Shown: positions 55,309 through 63,754 of the stretch, one piece after another | How positions within the stretch are numbered: position 1 is the stretch's first letter | Layout of the letters: every line of letters begins with the position of its first letter | Source: Daejeonella oryzae DSM 19973 | GTDB lineage: Bacteria > Bacteroidota > Bacteroidia > Sphingobacteriales > Sphingobacteriaceae | Direction of reading: 5' to 3' | Length of the DNA stretch: 64,000 nt | Assembly (NCBI RefSeq): GCF_000422945.1 | Contig: NZ_AUHA01000002.1 | Location: forward strand, 744,001 to 808,000 | Notes under the pieces: generated by a model | The model's input: only the letters and a program-made list of their open reading frames with translations | What the model was told of the DNA's origin: nothing | The model's database searches: none | Translations under genes and position numbers: made by a program

Positions 55309-55989
55309 TTGAAGGTACTTATAGTTGAAGACGAAAAAACCCTTGCCTTTGAAGTTGAAGCTTTTCTGAAAAAAGCATTTTACATTTGCGATAAGGCTCA
55401 TACAGGTAAAAAAGCATTAGAAATGCTTGATTTGAATTTGTATGACTTTGTTCTTTTAGATCTGGGTCTGCCGGATACAGATGGCCTGACATTATTAACA
55501 GAAGCCCGAAAATTAAATCCGGATGCTGCCTGTATTATTCTTACCGCAAGAGGAAATATTGAAGACCGGATTAAAGGATTGGATTTGGGTGCTGATGACT
55601 ATCTGCCGAAGCCATTTTCACTGCCAGAACTTCAATCCCGGATGCAGGCAATCTCCCGCCGAAAATATGGGATCAAAAATGAGTGCATCCCGATAGGAGA
55701 ATTTGAAATTGATTTGCAAAACCGAACTTTATTTAAAGGAAAAGATCAGGTTGATTTAACCAAAAAAGAATTTGACTTGCTAAGTTATATGCTCCTGCAT
55801 AAAAACAGAGTATTAACACGTATGCAATTAAGTGAACATATTTGGGGAAGTTTTACCGATTATGACTCTGACTCGAATTATATTGATGTTCATATTAAAA
55901 ACATCCGCAAAAAAATGGCGAATTACGCCGCGGTTGACTGGCTGGAAACTGTGCGTGGCGTAGGATATAAAATTAAGAAGCAAGCGTGA
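55309..55989 (+). CDS. OmpR/PhoB-type response regulator
   Basis: A 226-residue regulator starting at TTG (55309, MKVLIVEDE). The receiver has E7/D8, phospho-acceptor D51 in LLDLGLPD, and K101 in LPKPFSL; a winged-helix DNA-binding domain covers about 125-225 (LTRMQLSEHIW, DVHIKNIRKK, VRGVGYKI). The stop overlaps the start of the histidine kinase gene (GTGA), so the pair is translationally coupled. Confidence 0.94.
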   Translation: MKVLIVEDEKTLAFEVEAFLKKAFYICDKAHTGKKALEMLDLNLYDFVLLDLGLPDTDGLTLLTEARKLNPDAACIILTARGNIEDRIKGLDLGADDYLPKPFSLPELQSRMQAISRRKYGIKNECIPIGEFEIDLQNRTLFKGKDQVDLTKKEFDLLSYMLLHKNRVLTRMQLSEHIWGSFTDYDSDSNYIDVHIKNIRKKMANYAAVDWLETVRGVGYKIKKQA

Positions 55990-57314
55990 AATTATTAACC
56001 AAGCTGACGCTTTTCATAACCACTTCAAAGCTGGTTATTGTGCTATTGTTTGTATTGAGTCTTCCTTATTTAGTAGAACAAATCGCTTCTGAGTTTACCA
56101 ATAATTACCTGAGGCAACAGCAGCTGAAAGTAAAAGAAGTAATCAGTAAAAATGGCATTGATTTCTATCTGGAAGGAAGCAACTCCTACGGAAGTTATAC
56201 CTTGTTAAAAGAAGAATACATAGCGCTCGAAGCTATCGATAAAGATTTCTCGATTGATACTATCGAAACCACGCAACGAATTATAGAAGCCGACACGCTG
56301 CATTACCGGGTGCTGATGCATACATTTTCTATTAATAATAATCAATACCTGCTCGAAATTGGCAAAAGCACATCTACTATAAGTCAGTACAATAAACCCT
56401 TGCAGCGTATTGCTTCTTATGTACTTATCGGCTTAATTGTTATTTCGCTTATTGCAGATCTGATCTTTACCCGATTTTTACTTCAGCCATTGGGGATGAT
56501 TATTAAAAGCAAATTGATTAACAGAAAATTTCCCTTCCGGGATAATAATCCCCCGGTTAAAACCTCCACTTCTGATTTTAAATTTCTGGATAATTCCCTG
56601 ATTCTGCTCATGGAACAAATTCATGATGCTTTTGAAAAAGAGAGAGAATTTACCGCCAACGCTTCGCATGAACTGATGACTCCGATCAGCATTTTACAGA
56701 ATAAGATCGAAAATCTGATGGACGATTCTGCTGTGGATGAAGAATTGATGCAGCGATTAGTGGACATGCAAAAGACATTAAACCGATTAAAAAAAATTGT
56801 CAGATCCTTATTGCTGATTTCACGCATAGAAAATGAGCAGTTTAGTCGTTCTGAAACCTGGAATGTGCAGGAACTGTTCATTTCTATAATGGAAGAAATT
56901 AATCACCGTATGGAAGAACGTAAAATCAGCATTCAACTGGATATAAGCGCCCATACAGAATGGAAAAATCTGAACCGCGACCTGATCTTTCAATTGATTT
57001 ACAATTTGATTAATAATGCCATCAAGTATAACAAAGACAAGGGAAGTATCCGCGTAAGCGAAGTTAAAACAACAGGAAAACCCTATGAGTTGATTATTGA
57101 AGATTCCGGAATTGGTATTGCAGATGATGATCTGCCTTTAATATTTAACCGATTCAGAAAGGTTAAATCAGGAGAAAGCGAAGGATACGGTTTGGGACTG
57201 TCTATTGTAAAAAGTATAGCAGATTATCATGATATTTCTATTTCAGTATATTCTGAATTAGGGAAAAAATCAAGATTTACCTTATTGTTCCCAGAGGAAA
57301 TCGCAGGAAATTAA
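55986..57314 (+). CDS. Membrane sensor histidine kinase
   Basis: A 442-residue kinase starting at GTG 55986. Two membrane segments (about 8-35 and 135-160) flank a periplasmic sensor of about 100 residues. The dimerisation domain carries H228 in NASHELMTPIS, and the HATPase domain has NLINNAIKYN, DSGIGIAD and GYGLGLSIV motifs. It pairs with the OmpR regulator upstream. The signal is not known, though the neighbouring exported proteins are candidates for its output. Confidence 0.93.
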   Translation: MKLLTKLTLFITTSKLVIVLLFVLSLPYLVEQIASEFTNNYLRQQQLKVKEVISKNGIDFYLEGSNSYGSYTLLKEEYIALEAIDKDFSIDTIETTQRIIEADTLHYRVLMHTFSINNNQYLLEIGKSTSTISQYNKPLQRIASYVLIGLIVISLIADLIFTRFLLQPLGMIIKSKLINRKFPFRDNNPPVKTSTSDFKFLDNSLILLMEQIHDAFEKEREFTANASHELMTPISILQNKIENLMDDSAVDEELMQRLVDMQKTLNRLKKIVRSLLLISRIENEQFSRSETWNVQELFISIMEEINHRMEERKISIQLDISAHTEWKNLNRDLIFQLIYNLINNAIKYNKDKGSIRVSEVKTTGKPYELIIEDSGIGIADDDLPLIFNRFRKVKSGESEGYGLGLSIVKSIADYHDISISVYSELGKKSRFTLLFPEEIAGN

Positions 57315-57464
57315 AAAGCAATTTAACGATCAATCGATCCGCTAATTCTTACTTTCAAATTGTTCAAACAAAAAACATTCAAATTTCATTATAACCTAAC
57401 ATAAACAGACAAATTGAGGCTTAAGGAAACTGTTTTTATTTTGAAGTATTAGAAAAGAAATTAT

Positions 57465-57935
57465 ATGAAATTATTATCCTCGTTAACAGGTGGTTTAGCA
57501 GGCGCCATTGCAGTTACCCTGCTTCACGAAATTATTAAAAAGTACGATCCGGAAGCGCCAAGAATGGATCAAATGGCTATGAGTGCTATTTCTACAGGCT
57601 TTAAAAAGGCAGATCAGCCGGTACCGGATAAAAAAGAATTATATAAATATTCATTGGTTGGAGACTTGATAAGCAATACCATGCTCTTTAGTTTAGCTGG
57701 CGGCAAAGGCGGCGTTAAAAAGGCTCTCTCAAAAGGATTAATTTTAGGATTAACGGGCGGTTTCAGTGCGGTATTTGCGCCAAAACCTCTTGGTTTGAAA
57801 GCTGAAGCAACAAATAAAACCCATAAAACTCAGGTAATGTCTGTGGCTTATTACCTGGTTGGCGGATTGGTTGCAGGAGCGGTTGCAAAAATGGTTGAAA
57901 AGAAATCAACAGCCGAAAGAATTCAACTACATTAA
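57465..57935 (+). CDS. Conserved hypothetical membrane-associated protein, 156 residues
   Basis: No named family is recognised. The protein has Gly/Ala-rich hydrophobic stretches near 9-21, 64-78, 88-104 and 126-144, suggesting four short membrane segments (GGLAGAIAVTLLHEI, GLILGLTGGFSAVF, YYLVGGLVAGAVAK). Charged loops lie between. It sits alone between the sensor kinase and a terminator at 57953-57982. Confidence 0.65.
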   Translation: MKLLSSLTGGLAGAIAVTLLHEIIKKYDPEAPRMDQMAMSAISTGFKKADQPVPDKKELYKYSLVGDLISNTMLFSLAGGKGGVKKALSKGLILGLTGGFSAVFAPKPLGLKAEATNKTHKTQVMSVAYYLVGGLVAGAVAKMVEKKSTAERIQLH

Positions 57936-57952
57936 AATAATAAAGAAAAAGC

Positions 57953-57982
57953 AGGCCGGCATTTATCTATGCCGGCTTTTCT
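57953..57982 (+). terminator. Terminator after the small membrane protein
   Basis: GCCGGCAT at 57955-57962 pairs with ATGCCGGC at 57969-57976 with a six-base loop and is followed by TTTTCT, 20 bases past the stop. Confidence 0.75.
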
Positions 57983-58068
57983 ATTTTATGGGTATGTTTT
58001 GTTAAGTATGTAAAAAGCCATTTTCCGGCAAATAGAAACATACTCTGTAAAATATCGTTAGATTCTTT

Positions 58069-58674
58069 ATGAACAAATTCCTTTATTTTTTATTCATTTC
58101 CTTTCTCTTCGCTTCCTGCAATTTAAATAACCAGGCCAAACAAGTTAATGCACTTGAGAAATGCACTTATGAAATTACTTCTGCAGATAGTGTATATGTA
58201 GCGGGCAAAAATGTCAGTAAGTTAATTCAAAACAATAGCATCGATATTAATAACATGCCCGAACTGGCAATTGCTTACATGAGGCAAAATATCCCGTTTA
58301 AGGCAAAGTTGAATTTACAGATTAAAAACCCAACACAAAACAAGGCTTCGATCAATCAGTTTGAATACATTGTATTATTAAAAGATCAGGAACTTGCCCG
58401 AGGAACTGTAGATCAAAAGGTTAGTGTTGAACCCGGCGAAACAACCCGCGTGCCCGTAAATGTAAAAGGGAATATATATCAGATACTGTCTAACGGCAAG
58501 ACCATGAAAGATATAGTTGAATTTTTGAAGGGAACGAAAGCGGTTGGAGGACCAGAGAAAAAAGGCATTGTAACCTTAAAGATAAAGCCAACTATCGAGG
58601 TGGGAAATAAGCTGGTTGCCTATCCCGGCTTTATCACAATCAATAAAGAAATCAGCAGCAATATGTTATTTTAA
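58069..58674 (+). CDS. Lipoprotein with LEA-type-2-like domain
   Basis: A 201-residue lipoprotein (lipobox LFASCN, near 13-18) with a beta-sandwich body: AKLNLQIKNPTQNKASINQFEYIVLLKDQE near 85-114 in pieces, resembling LEA-2 (late embryogenesis abundant type 2) proteins common in Bacteroidota, with a later VEPGETTRVPVNVKG segment. Role unknown. It converges with the lipocalin-like gene across a palindrome. Confidence 0.7.
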   Translation: MNKFLYFLFISFLFASCNLNNQAKQVNALEKCTYEITSADSVYVAGKNVSKLIQNNSIDINNMPELAIAYMRQNIPFKAKLNLQIKNPTQNKASINQFEYIVLLKDQELARGTVDQKVSVEPGETTRVPVNVKGNIYQILSNGKTMKDIVEFLKGTKAVGGPEKKGIVTLKIKPTIEVGNKLVAYPGFITINKEISSNMLF

Positions 58675-58680
58675 ATTGCC

Positions 58681-58738
58681 GTCCTGAGTGAAGAATTATG
58701 GAATAAATTATCCGATAAATCTTTTCACTCAGGATGAC
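58681..58738. repeat. Second copy of the GTCATCCTGA-type palindrome between convergent genes
   Basis: TCCTGAGTGAA and TTCACTCAGGA form an 11-pair stem with a 31-base interior; the right arm reads GTCATCCTGAGTGAAAAG on the opposite strand, matching the core of the element at 21351. It lies between the convergent genes ending at 58674 and 58748 and could stop both transcripts. Confidence 0.6.
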
Positions 58739-58747
58739 AATGCTATA

Positions 58748-59224
58748 TTATTTCTTGGCAAAAGAATACACTATATAACCTGTTTTGCCGTCGTATTGTA
58801 CCGGCGCCTTTAAAGTCAGATTACTGCCATCGGCCGATGCCACAACCATTTTATATCCGGCTGCTACATCCTTTGCCTTAACACCATCAGCAAGTTTCTT
58901 AAATTGAAAAGTCGGCGTCATACCATCGTTTATATATGACCAGTAAATAGGCTGAACGCTTCCATTTGCAAGAGAGTAAGAACCTTGTCCGTTATTACTT
59001 AGCTGCCACGTACTTCCCTGGAATTCAGCTACCGGTCCCTGATCAAATACAGTTTGTACTGCATTTTCTACAATACCTTCATAATTAATACTGTTAAGAG
59101 TCCAGGTCCCAGAAATTTTACCACGGCTAAACGTATTGGATTCGGCCACTTTAGTACTTGAGCAGGAAGTTAATACAGTGAATGCTGTAAATAAAATCGC
59201 TATTGAATAAACTATTTTTTTCAT
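58748..59224 (-). CDS. Lipocalin-like lipoprotein
   Basis: About 158 residues from the ATG at 59224 (MKKIVYSIAILF); an upstream frame start at 59269 would place 15 non-signal residues first. A lipobox LTSCSS lies near 17-22. The body begins with ISGTWTLNSINYEG, the first strand of Bacteroidota lipocalin-like domains, and ends YDGKTGYIVYSFAKK. No Shine-Dalgarno is visible. Function unknown. Confidence 0.75.
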   Translation of the reverse strand: MKKIVYSIAILFTAFTVLTSCSSTKVAESNTFSRGKISGTWTLNSINYEGIVENAVQTVFDQGPVAEFQGSTWQLSNNGQGSYSLANGSVQPIYWSYINDGMTPTFQFKKLADGVKAKDVAAGYKMVVASADGSNLTLKAPVQYDGKTGYIVYSFAKK

Positions 59225-59320
59225 AATTTTTAGATTTTTATTACCCTTTTCATGCAGATATCCTGCCAATAAATAATCTGAGAAGGTGGATTTAGATCAG
59301 AATTTCAGTTCAGAAACACA

Positions 59321-59348
59321 AACAGCCCGGCGATGATGCCGGGCTGTT
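59321..59348 (-). terminator. Terminator after the M28 peptidase gene
   Basis: AACAGCCCGGC and GCCGGGCTGTT pair perfectly over 11 positions with a six-base loop, 25 bases past the peptidase stop. On the minus strand it is followed by a moderately T-rich sequence. Confidence 0.7.
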
Positions 59349-59372
59349 AAACTATTTGAATAATACTCTGTA

Positions 59373-60959
59373 TTAATTTACACCGCCTTTACGTGTTGGC
59401 GATCTTTGAACCGGCCACTGACCCGGTTCTCCGGTGCGTGAGTTAACCGGTAAAACACTTTTTTCGCGGGATGTTCTTTCCGGATCTTCGCTGGCCATGT
59501 ACGCTAAAATTGCTGTCAGGATTGCATTACTGCGCACGTCATCAAAAACAATTTTATCATATGTGTCGCGATTGGTATGCCAGGTGTAATTTCCATATGA
59601 CCAGCTCAAAGAGCTAAGAGAAAATGCCGGAGCACCTGCAGCTACAAATGAAGCAAAATCAGATCCGCCACCGCCAGGAGAACCCGGGAATGAAGTTTGA
59701 ATTTGTCCGCTGATTTCTTTTGGTACCTGAGTTAACCATTTCCCTAGATAATTGTAAGAATGAAGAAATCCCTGTCCCGAAAGGTTTACAACTCTTCCGG
59801 TTCCGTTATCCTGGTTAAAAACTGCCTGGATATTTTTTACTATTTCCGGATGATCTTCCACGAAAGCTCTTGAACCATTTAATCCCTGCTCTTCGCTTCC
59901 CCAATGTCCGACAAGAATTGTTCTTTTAGGGTTAGGATAAACCTTTTTCAGGATACGCATAGCTTCCATCATGGTAATTGTTCCGGTACCATTATCAGTT
60001 GCACCCGTTCCGCCATCCCAGGAATCAAAATGAGCAGACAGAATCACATATTCTTCGGGCTTTTCAGTCCCTTTGATTTCTGCAATGGTATTAAATGTTG
60101 GCACCATTCCTTTTTCCTTTGAATCAACTTTTACGCTGATTTTAGGATTATTGCCTGATTCTACCAAACGGTATAACAATCCATAATCTTCCAGAGCGAT
60201 ATCTACAGTTGGGATTTTCATTGTATTAGCACCGAAAATTTTATTCACTCCAAATCCTGCTGACCAGTTAGAAGCAATAATACCGGCAGCGCCTGCTTTT
60301 TCTAATGCAAGGGCCATTGCTTTTGCATTTAATCCGCTCTTGCTGATGCGTTTGCGCCAGGCATCCTGCTGCGCAGAACGCTCTTTTTTCATATTTTCAA
60401 ATGATTCTTTGGTAGCAAACTCTTCCCAGTTATAATCCGGGCGACCAGTTGGCTGCTGCATAGAAACCATCACAAATTTTCCTTTTACTGATGGAAGCCA
60501 GTTTTGAAAAGCTATTGAATCGGCTACATCAGGAATGATGATCAGGCCGCCATTTACATTTTTACCTTTTGTTGAAGGACTCCATGCCAGTGCTGTTCCT
60601 TCTAATGATTTTACTCTTGGCGATGTCATAGTGATTTGGGAAGCTCCGCGTTCCCATCCCCGCCATTCGCCCCATTTTTCATTTTTTGCTAAAATTCCCC
60701 ATCCGGAATATTTATTGACAGCCCAGTCATTTGCCTCTTTCATTTGCGGAGAGCCCACCAAACGTGGACCAATTCCATCCATTAATTCATGAGCCAGAAT
60801 TTCCAGCTTTGAATTTTCACTGGCTTCTTTAATAATGCTTTCTACAACAGTATTCTTTGTTTGCGCAATGTTGGCAGAACCAGAGAATACTAATGAGATA
60901 AATAAGATCTTCCAGGTATGCTTCCTGAGAATAAGTGTTGAAGTTCTGTTTTCTTTCAT
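59373..60959 (-). CDS. Exported M28-family metallopeptidase with PA domain
   Basis: A 528-residue exported peptidase with signal (to about SANIAQ). A PA-like insert lies about 135-270; the M28 catalytic domain follows: SAHFDSWDGGTGATDNGTGT near 310-329 (metal ligands His and Asp), GSEEQGLNGSRAFV (catalytic Glu pair), DNGTGR, a GGGSDFASF segment and the final HTNRDTYDKI (His ligand). It likely acts as an aminopeptidase or carboxypeptidase on extracytoplasmic peptides. The C-terminal tail is rich in Arg and Pro. Confidence 0.9.
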   Translation of the reverse strand: MKENRTSTLILRKHTWKILFISLVFSGSANIAQTKNTVVESIIKEASENSKLEILAHELMDGIGPRLVGSPQMKEANDWAVNKYSGWGILAKNEKWGEWRGWERGASQITMTSPRVKSLEGTALAWSPSTKGKNVNGGLIIIPDVADSIAFQNWLPSVKGKFVMVSMQQPTGRPDYNWEEFATKESFENMKKERSAQQDAWRKRISKSGLNAKAMALALEKAGAAGIIASNWSAGFGVNKIFGANTMKIPTVDIALEDYGLLYRLVESGNNPKISVKVDSKEKGMVPTFNTIAEIKGTEKPEEYVILSAHFDSWDGGTGATDNGTGTITMMEAMRILKKVYPNPKRTILVGHWGSEEQGLNGSRAFVEDHPEIVKNIQAVFNQDNGTGRVVNLSGQGFLHSYNYLGKWLTQVPKEISGQIQTSFPGSPGGGGSDFASFVAAGAPAFSLSSLSWSYGNYTWHTNRDTYDKIVFDDVRSNAILTAILAYMASEDPERTSREKSVLPVNSRTGEPGQWPVQRSPTRKGGVN

Positions 60960-61098
60960 ATTGCTAATATATTAAAATGAGGCTGAAGCAGAACACTTTG
61001 GTAGAATCTTAAGCTTTTGTAACAGATTTAATAGCTGCCGGATTTATTAAAAAGAGGCAGCAATCCAAAAAACTGTATATAAAACGGATCTCTGATCC

Positions 61099-61662
61099 TT
61101 AAAAACTACTTAATTTAAAGTACCCCAGATTTATTTCATCATCAGCAGCACCTTCATTCTCTGTTAGCTGAATTTGGTATTTTGATTTTAGTTCAGGCGT
61201 TAGAATTTCTTCTATCTGATGCAGATCATCTACATCAATACCAAACTTATCATCTATATGCGACTCCGCTCCAGGAAAATTTACATGCTTATAAAATGCA
61301 GTTTGCTTGCCCTGCCTGATCGCTTCTGCTTTATCAGTTGCCGGTAGCAGCAATTTATAGTGAAACTCATCAAATTCATTTTCTTTATAGCCACCAAGGT
61401 TGATGAAAAATAATTTATTTTCCGAAGTTTCAACATGTTCATTTTCCTTGATATTAACGCTAACCTTAAATTTCCCTGCCTGATTTACTTCACGCCAGGC
61501 ATCTACATGCATTTTTCCCGCGGCCTCTGGCCAGAACTTAATTATTTCAGGCAACAATTCTTTCATGCTGTTTCCGATACTAAAAAAAATGTCGTGTTGT
61601 TCCGTATTTCGTCCCTTGGGCGTACAGCCAATCAGAATCATAAAAAGCTTAGGATTTTCCAT
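61099..61662 (-). CDS. DUF1543 domain protein
   Basis: A 187-residue cytosolic protein. The N-terminal stretch KLFMILIGCTPKGRNTEQHDIFF is the DUF1543 signature (near 5-27), and a second related half around LFFINLGGYKENEFDEFHYKLLL (near 85-107) suggests an internal duplication. The family is small, of unknown function. The best promoter of the minus strand in this window lies upstream at 61694-61723. Confidence 0.85.
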   Translation of the reverse strand: MENPKLFMILIGCTPKGRNTEQHDIFFSIGNSMKELLPEIIKFWPEAAGKMHVDAWREVNQAGKFKVSVNIKENEHVETSENKLFFINLGGYKENEFDEFHYKLLLPATDKAEAIRQGKQTAFYKHVNFPGAESHIDDKFGIDVDDLHQIEEILTPELKSKYQIQLTENEGAADDEINLGYFKLSSF

Positions 61663-61693
61663 GCTTAAAAACTGTTTTTAATTTGTGAAGATG

Positions 61694-61723
61694 CAAAAGT
61701 AATTGAGACTAATATTAAGCAAA
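61694..61723 (-). promoter_or_regulatory. Bacteroidota-type promoter for the DUF1543 gene
   Basis: On the minus strand TTTG (61723-61720) and TACTTTTG (61701-61694) are 18 bases apart, within one base of the consensus spacing of 19. The -7 box lies 31 bases before the ATG, giving a leader of about 25 bases. Confidence 0.6.
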
Positions 61724-61763
61724 GAACTTAAATTTAAATCCGGAATTTGTAAGTTGATTATGC

Positions 61764-62531
61764 ATGGATTTTTTTGTTAAAAAAGACTCAATAGTTAGGC
61801 AAATTTGGGGAAATGCTGATACCATTCTTTTAATTTTTGCCGGAGCGTCTGCAGAATTTGCTTTAAATAAAGCTGTTGACTGGCTATATTTTACCGGATC
61901 ATTACCCTCCGATCCGCTGGCAAGGTTATTTTCAACAGTTGCTTACGCTCAAAAAATTGTTTTCTCGGAAAAAGAAAAAGCGCTTTCAGCTATCGATCAG
62001 ATCACAGCAGTTCATCAATCTGTAGAAGCCAGCCGAAATGCTAAAATACCGGATTGGGCCTACCGGGATGTTCTATTTATGCTGATTGATTATTCCATCA
62101 GGTCTTTTGAATTGCTGGAAAGAAAACTCGATGATGCTGAAAAAGAAGAAGTATTTGATGTATTTTACCGTGTAGGCAAGCGGATGGGTTTGAAAGGATT
62201 ACCTGAAAATTACTTCGATTGGTTAGTTATGCGGGTAGATCACATTCAAAATAACCTCATGAAAAGCGAATTTACAGTAGACCTGTTTACACAATACCAT
62301 AAACATTTGGGATTAATAAGGTATCAAATTTTACTGGAAACCCAGGCCCTGGTTTTACCCGGAAGAGTCAGTAAATTATTAAATTACAGAAACCTTTCGT
62401 GGATGCAACCTATTTTATATTTCTATAAATTTAGTCGAAAATTAAAATTGGAGTATCTGATAAAATCGATTATTCTTCCCTCAGCTTATCAAAGCAGAAT
62501 TAAGGCATTAGATTTGACTAAGGATTTGTGA
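61764..62531 (+). CDS. DUF2236 / MpaB-like oxygenase family protein
   Basis: A 255-residue protein whose N-terminal half matches DUF2236: VRQIWGNADTILLIFAGASAEFALNKAVDWLYFTG near 12-46, then SDPLARLFSTVAYAQKIVF near 49-67. Related proteins include latex-clearing and MpaB oxygenases that bind heme b; whether this one binds heme or oxidises a lipid is unknown. A basic C-terminus follows. The start ATG lies in a stretch with two overlapping ATGs; I use 61764. Confidence 0.8.
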   Translation: MDFFVKKDSIVRQIWGNADTILLIFAGASAEFALNKAVDWLYFTGSLPSDPLARLFSTVAYAQKIVFSEKEKALSAIDQITAVHQSVEASRNAKIPDWAYRDVLFMLIDYSIRSFELLERKLDDAEKEEVFDVFYRVGKRMGLKGLPENYFDWLVMRVDHIQNNLMKSEFTVDLFTQYHKHLGLIRYQILLETQALVLPGRVSKLLNYRNLSWMQPILYFYKFSRKLKLEYLIKSIILPSAYQSRIKALDLTKDL

Positions 62532-62578
62532 TTTGATATACCTCCCAGATTAAGGCACGTATTGATTAAGAAAAATTA

Positions 62579-63694
62579 ATGAAAGAATTACCTATCACTG
62601 TTAAACGTTCTATTGAATTATTGGGTCTTTTTCTGGCTGGAGCCCTCATTGTTATTGGCAATTCTATTCTGATGCCCGTATTAATGGCCTTTTTTATCAG
62701 CATTATGCTGCTTCCGATATATCGGTTTTTTAAACGAAGAAAATTTCCGGAAGTACTGGCAATTTTTCTGCCTATCCTTTTTGTATTACTCTTTGCTGCC
62801 GGTTTAATCTGGTTCTTCTCGGCTCAGGTAGGATCTCTTGTGTCCGATTTTCCGCAGATCAAAGAAAACGTAAGCAAGCACCTGGATTCATTAAGCAACT
62901 GGATTAACCAGAGTTTTCATTACTCTAATTCTCAGCAACTGAAATTTATTGACGACCAAAGTAAAAAACTGCTGAGCTCTGCGGGCAATATTCTGGGCGG
63001 CGCTGTAGGATCATTATCGGGTGCATTTGTGTTTTTCGGCTTATTGCCGATTTATATATACCTGATGCTGTATTATAAAAATCTGTTGCTTCGATTTATT
63101 TTCATGTGGTTTACGCCAGATTCTCACAAAAAAGTGGAAGAAGGACTAAGAGAAACCGAGGTAATGATTAAAAGTTATTTGGTAGGCTTGCTAATTCAAA
63201 TCACATATATAACTATTTTGCTTGGGGGTATTTTGATGATTATCGATATTAAACATGCATTGCTTATAGGAGTAATATTCGCATTGCTAAACCTGATCCC
63301 CTATATCGGAGCTTTAATTGGCAACGTAATCGGGGTGATGCTGACGCTCACTTCTTCGCAGGAATTGTGGCCAATCTTTACCGTTCTCGGAACCATTGCT
63401 TTTGTACAATTTTTAGACAACAACATTCTGATGCCACGAATAGTAGGCTCTAAAGTAAAAATAAATGCCCTAAGTGCAATTGTGGGCGTTTTTATTGCAG
63501 GATCCCTTGCAGGGGTTTCAGGAATGTTTTTAGCATTACCTGTTATTGCAGTTCTGAAGATCATCTTTGACCGGACTGAAATATTTAAACAATGGGGTGT
63601 TTTACTCGGTGATGATATGCCTGCAAGAAGTCCAATGGGTTTTCCGGGATTGCGAAAAAAACGAAAACTTGAAGAGAAAGAAATTAAAGATTAA
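62579..63694 (+). CDS. AI-2E family transporter (PerM/YdiK-like)
   Basis: A 371-residue membrane protein with about eight membrane segments and the family's conserved GVIFALLNLIPYIGALIGNVIG near 223-244 and FLDNNILMPRIVGSKVKINAL near 280-300. The family is named for autoinducer-2 export by TqsA, but many members have other roles such as ion transport or cell-envelope homeostasis; no quorum-sensing partner is visible. It follows the DUF2236 gene by 47 bases. Confidence 0.9.
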   Translation: MKELPITVKRSIELLGLFLAGALIVIGNSILMPVLMAFFISIMLLPIYRFFKRRKFPEVLAIFLPILFVLLFAAGLIWFFSAQVGSLVSDFPQIKENVSKHLDSLSNWINQSFHYSNSQQLKFIDDQSKKLLSSAGNILGGAVGSLSGAFVFFGLLPIYIYLMLYYKNLLLRFIFMWFTPDSHKKVEEGLRETEVMIKSYLVGLLIQITYITILLGGILMIIDIKHALLIGVIFALLNLIPYIGALIGNVIGVMLTLTSSQELWPIFTVLGTIAFVQFLDNNILMPRIVGSKVKINALSAIVGVFIAGSLAGVSGMFLALPVIAVLKIIFDRTEIFKQWGVLLGDDMPARSPMGFPGLRKKRKLEEKEIKD

Positions 63695-63754
63695 GTCATG
63701 ACGGTTCTGTGATGCTTATTATCTTTTCGAAACAATATCTTTAAACCATCAAAT

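Noticed and set aside
62579-63694. AI-2E transporter taken as evidence of quorum sensing
   Set aside because: The family name comes from one member; there is no luxS or receptor nearby, so the link is not supported.
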